Part shown: positions 5,974 to 7,617 of the stretch, piece by piece
Layout of the letters: each line of letters starts with the position of its first letter
Numbering within the stretch: the stretch's first letter is position 1
Source: Zavarzinia sp.
GTDB taxonomy: Bacteria > Pseudomonadota > Alphaproteobacteria > Zavarziniales > Zavarziniaceae
Direction: 5' to 3'
DNA length: 7,617 nt
Assembly: GCA_028694545.1 (NCBI GenBank)
Contig: JAQVKV010000092.1
Span: forward strand, 1 to 7,617
Position numbers and translations under genes: made by a program
The notes under the pieces: generated by a model
Seen by the model: only the letters and a program-made list of their open reading frames with translations
Told to the model about the DNA's origin: nothing
The model's database searches: none

Positions 5974-6659
5974 CGCCGGCGCCAGTCCTTCTTCGGCTGG
6001 TTCGCCTTGTAGGCGGCGAGCAGCTTGTCGAAGCTCGCGCGCATGGCGTCCTCGATCGCCGGATTCTTCTCCAGTCGGGACAGCAGCATGGCGGCGGCTT
6101 CGAGGGTGGACAGGCTTTCGCGCCGGGGTTCCTTGCGCAGCTTGCCATAGGCGCTCGGCCGTTTCGGATTCAGGACGAAGCGGCGGCACTTCAGCAGCCA
6201 GGCATTCCGCCACCACAGGGTCTTCGCCTGCGACCAGGTGCCGTCGAGCAGGATGATGCCCTGCAGGCCCTTGAAGGGATCGAACTGGTCCGCAAGGGGC
6301 AGGCCCTTGGCGTCGACCGCGACGATTTCCTTGTCCGCCGGCAGGGTCTTCGTGTCGGTGGAGCCGAGGTAGAGCACGGCCCATTTCGACGGCGCCACCT
6401 CGCGCCCCAATGCCTTCGACAGGCTGGCCCAGGACAGGCCGATGCGGAAATGCGCATTCTGGAGATGGAGCAGGGTGAGTTTGGCCGTGCCCAGCTCCTT
6501 GTCCTGCTCCTGCGGGTGCTGAAGGATCAGCAACTCCATCTTGTTGGGCAGGGGCTGGATGCCCTCGCAGACGCAGAGCTTCGGCGGCTTGCCGCAACGG
6601 GGGCAGGCTTCGGGTTCTTCGGTCTCGGAAACGGCGGGTTCGATGAGGTCGTCGGTCAT
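5958..6659 (-). CDS. DTW-domain protein, probable tRNA-uridine aminocarboxypropyltransferase
   Basis: A 233-residue protein of the DTW family (PF03942), related to E. coli TapT (YfiP). That enzyme uses S-adenosylmethionine to place a 3-amino-3-carboxypropyl group on uridine 47 of tRNAs (acp3U). Features in order: a four-cysteine probable zinc site (Cys19, Cys22, Cys29, Cys31 in CPRCGKPPKLCVC), ILQHPQEQ (45-52), the name motif DGTW (139-142) inside LLDGTWSQAKTLWW, and the C-terminal LRKEPRRESLSTLEA (174-188). A basic tail (KKDWRRRPGRR) could contact RNA. The start is the weak point: ATG at 6659 begins just before the conserved part but has no clear ribosome site and sits in an 18-bp palindrome. 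In-frame ATGs at 6698 and 6794 are alternatives without better support. Convergent with the MaoC-like gene (5 bp between stops). Confidence 0.88.
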   Translation of the reverse strand: MTDDLIEPAVSETEEPEACPRCGKPPKLCVCEGIQPLPNKMELLILQHPQEQDKELGTAKLTLLHLQNAHFRIGLSWASLSKALGREVAPSKWAVLYLGSTDTKTLPADKEIVAVDAKGLPLADQFDPFKGLQGIILLDGTWSQAKTLWWRNAWLLKCRRFVLNPKRPSAYGKLRKEPRRESLSTLEAAAMLLSRLEKNPAIEDAMRASFDKLLAAYKANQPKKDWRRRPGRR

Positions 6660-6674
6660 GATCGCGCGATCATG
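6657..6674. repeat. 18-bp perfect palindrome over the DTW gene start
   Basis: CATGATCGCGCGATCATG is identical to its reverse complement. Its left end is the start codon (minus strand, 6659-6657) of the DTW-domain gene. In the transcript it can fold as a 7-bp stem with a GCGC loop that hides the AUG; as DNA it could be a dimeric operator. No Shine-Dalgarno sequence lies upstream. Confidence 0.6.
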
Positions 6675-6835
6675 CCCGAATCCGGTGGCGGGAGGCATGC
6701 GAAACTTGAGGGCCGCGGCACGCGGGCCACGGGGCACGGAAATTTGTGCGCGTGCGATATGCACCCGGTTGACGGCATCGCGGCGGCTCGACATCCTTGT
6801 GTCATCGGGGGTCAGCCGGATTCCCGACGAACATA

Positions 6836-7034
6836 TTCCCTGTGGGAGAGACCGGGACGCCTAGCGCGGCCCGGCGCCGAAGGAGCAACCGCCCCGGAAA
6901 CTCTCAGGCAGAAGGACCGCAGGGAAGACGGCACTCTGGAAAGCAGGTCGGGCGCAGGCGCGCCACGGCCTCACCCAAGGGGTAAGCCGGTGGCGGTTTT
7001 CCACCGGTCAATCTCTCAGGTCCATCCGACAGAG
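6836..7034 (+). ncRNA. Tandem glycine riboswitch (two aptamers)
   Basis: Two consecutive glycine aptamers lie directly before gcvT. Aptamer 1 is closed by a perfect 7-bp P1 stem, TTCCCTG (6836-6842) with CAGGGAA (6920-6926). It shows the conserved GGGAGAGACC (6844-6853), GCGCCGAAGGAGCAA (6874-6888) and CTCTCAGGCAGAAGGACCG (6901-6919). Aptamer 2 is closed by CTCTG (6934-6938) with CAGAG (7030-7034). It contains GGAAAGCAGGT (6938-6948), CACCCAAGGGGTAA (6972-6985), a hairpin GGTGG/CCACC (6989-7005) and TCTCTCAGGTCCATCCGACAG (from 7012). The aptamers are joined by a short linker (6927-6933). In this class, glycine binding usually turns on glycine cleavage genes, and the placement here fits that. 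Confidence 0.95.
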
Positions 7035-7043
7035 GGGGCGGCA

Positions 7044-7064
7044 CGGGACGGGGCAACCGTTCCG
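7044..7064 (+). promoter_or_regulatory. Hairpin in the riboswitch expression platform
   Basis: CGGGACGG (7044-7051) pairs with CCGTTCCG (7057-7064), with one G-U pair and a GGCAA loop, 10 nt after the second aptamer. No T-run follows (the next bases are GGCTTGCATCC), so it is not a standard intrinsic terminator. It may act by competing folds or by spacing the aptamer from the ribosome site. Confidence 0.4.
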
Positions 7065-7083
7065 GGCTTGCATCCATTTCTGT

Positions 7084-7099
7084 AAGGGGGGACTCCCTT
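7084..7099 (+). promoter_or_regulatory. gcvT ribosome site within a start-sequestering hairpin
   Basis: The ribosome site AAGGGGGG (7084-7091) lies 6 nt before the TTG start at 7098 and decides that start. AAGGG (7084-7088) can also pair with CCCTT (7095-7099), the last two bases of which belong to the start codon, closing a 6-nt loop. This small stem would hide both the ribosome site and the start codon, as expected for translational control. The stem is short, so its stability alone is modest. Confidence 0.5.
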
Positions 7100-7617
7100 G
7101 GGGCCTGACGATACGCTGAAACGGACACCACTCTATGATCTGCACCTCGAACTCGGGGGCAAGATGGTGCCTTTCGCCGGCTACGAGATGCCGGTGCAAT
7201 ATCCCGCCGGTATCCTGACCGAACACAAGGCGACGCGCGGTGGCGCCGGCCTGTTCGACGTTTCCCACATGGGGCAGGCGTGGCTGGAGGGGCCCGATGT
7301 GGCTACCCTGTTCGAGACGCTGGTGCCCGGGGACATCGTGGGGCTGAAGCCGGGCCAGATCCGCTACACCCTGCTGATGGCGGAAGACGGCGGCATTCTC
7401 GACGATCTCATGGTCACCCGCCCGGTGGATGACGCGGATGGTTCCCGCCTGTTCCTCGTCGTCAATGCCGCCTGCAAGGATCAGGATTTTACCCATATCG
7501 CGGAACGCCTGGCCGGCAAGGCCACGCTGACGCGCCTTGGTGACCGTGCCCTGCTGGCCCTGCAGGGGCCGGGGGCTGCTGGGGTGATGGCGGGGCTTGG
7601 GCCGGACGCCAACGCGC
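7098..7617 (+). CDS. gcvT: Glycine cleavage system T protein (aminomethyltransferase), N-terminal part
   Basis: The first 173 codons are present; the rest lies beyond the window (the family is usually about 360-380 residues). GcvT takes the aminomethyl group from lipoylated H protein, releases ammonia and gives 5,10-methylenetetrahydrofolate. Conserved stretches are clear: LKRTPLYDLHLELGGKMVPF near the N-terminus, then AGYEMPVQYPAGILTEHKAT, GLFDVSHMGQ (folate/active-site region), and later RYTLLMAEDGGILDDLMV and LLALQGPGA. The start is TTG at 7098: an in-frame TAA at 7083-7085 rules out anything earlier, TTG is the only start-type codon between that stop and the conserved N-terminus, and AAGGGGGG precedes it. 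ATG-only gene finding would miss this start. It is under a tandem glycine riboswitch, and gcvH/gcvP may follow outside the window. Confidence 0.95.
   Translation, partial: MGPDDTLKRTPLYDLHLELGGKMVPFAGYEMPVQYPAGILTEHKATRGGAGLFDVSHMGQAWLEGPDVATLFETLVPGDIVGLKPGQIRYTLLMAEDGGILDDLMVTRPVDDADGSRLFLVVNAACKDQDFTHIAERLAGKATLTRLGDRALLALQGPGAAGVMAGLGPDANA

Noticed and set aside
5302..6597. A 431-residue minus-strand open frame overlapping the MaoC-like and DTW genes
   Set aside because: It is the DTW gene read in another frame followed by the antisense of the MaoC-like gene; no family resemblance.
6752..6764. GTGC-GATAT-GCAC inverted repeat between the DTW gene and the riboswitch
   Set aside because: Arms of only 4 bp; too short to separate from background in this composition.
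6769..6797. TTGACG (6769-6774) with CATCCT (6792-6797) as promoter of the gcvT leader
   Set aside because: The -35 and 17-bp spacing are good and the place is right, but the -10 matches only half the consensus, so it is not listed as a feature.
6450..7496. Open frames on both strands across the glycine riboswitch and gcvT start
   Set aside because: The region is explained by structured RNA and by gcvT from the TTG at 7098; the open frames have no motifs.

Overview
The window is a high-GC stretch of ordinary bacterial chromosome that looks alphaproteobacterial. The signs are very high G/C in third codon positions, short operons with 4-60 bp spacing, strong purine-rich ribosome sites, and a tandem glycine riboswitch in front of gcvT. 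No insertion sequence, phage gene, CRISPR array, tRNA or rRNA is visible. The genus cannot be fixed from the sequence.

Left block (1-4252). Two minus-strand genes, an HSL-type (family IV) esterase and a DsbA/FrnE-like thiol oxidoreductase cut by the window edge, overlap by an ATGA. Divergent from them across 88 bp is a plus-strand run: a classical SDR dehydrogenase, a stand-alone RlaP-type nucleotidyltransferase 10 bp later, and a two-part class III (CaiB/BaiF) CoA transferase. Esterase, SDR and CoA transferase would suit an ester/alcohol/acyl-CoA catabolic module, but no substrate can be read from the sequence.

Middle block (4256-5952). A minus-strand NUDIX (MutT-like) hydrolase converges on the CoA transferase. 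Then, on the plus strand, a TetR-family regulator is followed 55 bp later by a MaoC-fold acyl-CoA hydratase. A palindrome, TTGCCAAATTTGACAA, between regulator and hydratase is a strong operator candidate. Its half-site TTGACAA recurs in a small palindrome just before the regulator's own start, which suggests autoregulation plus control of maoC.

Right block (5958-7617). A minus-strand DTW-domain protein (probable tRNA-uridine aminocarboxypropyltransferase) has an 18-bp perfect palindrome over its start codon. The region 6660-6835 holds no gene and presumably carries the divergent promoters. It is followed by a two-aptamer glycine riboswitch (about 6836-7034), an expression-platform hairpin, and gcvT (aminomethyltransferase of the glycine cleavage system). 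gcvT begins with TTG at 7098, runs off the window, and has a ribosome site and start codon that can fold into one small hairpin.

No clearly new biological system is seen. The most informative points are the TetR operator, the riboswitch with its start-codon hairpin on gcvT, the palindrome over the DTW gene start, the split architecture of the CoA transferase, and the solitary RlaP-type nucleotidyltransferase inside a metabolic operon.
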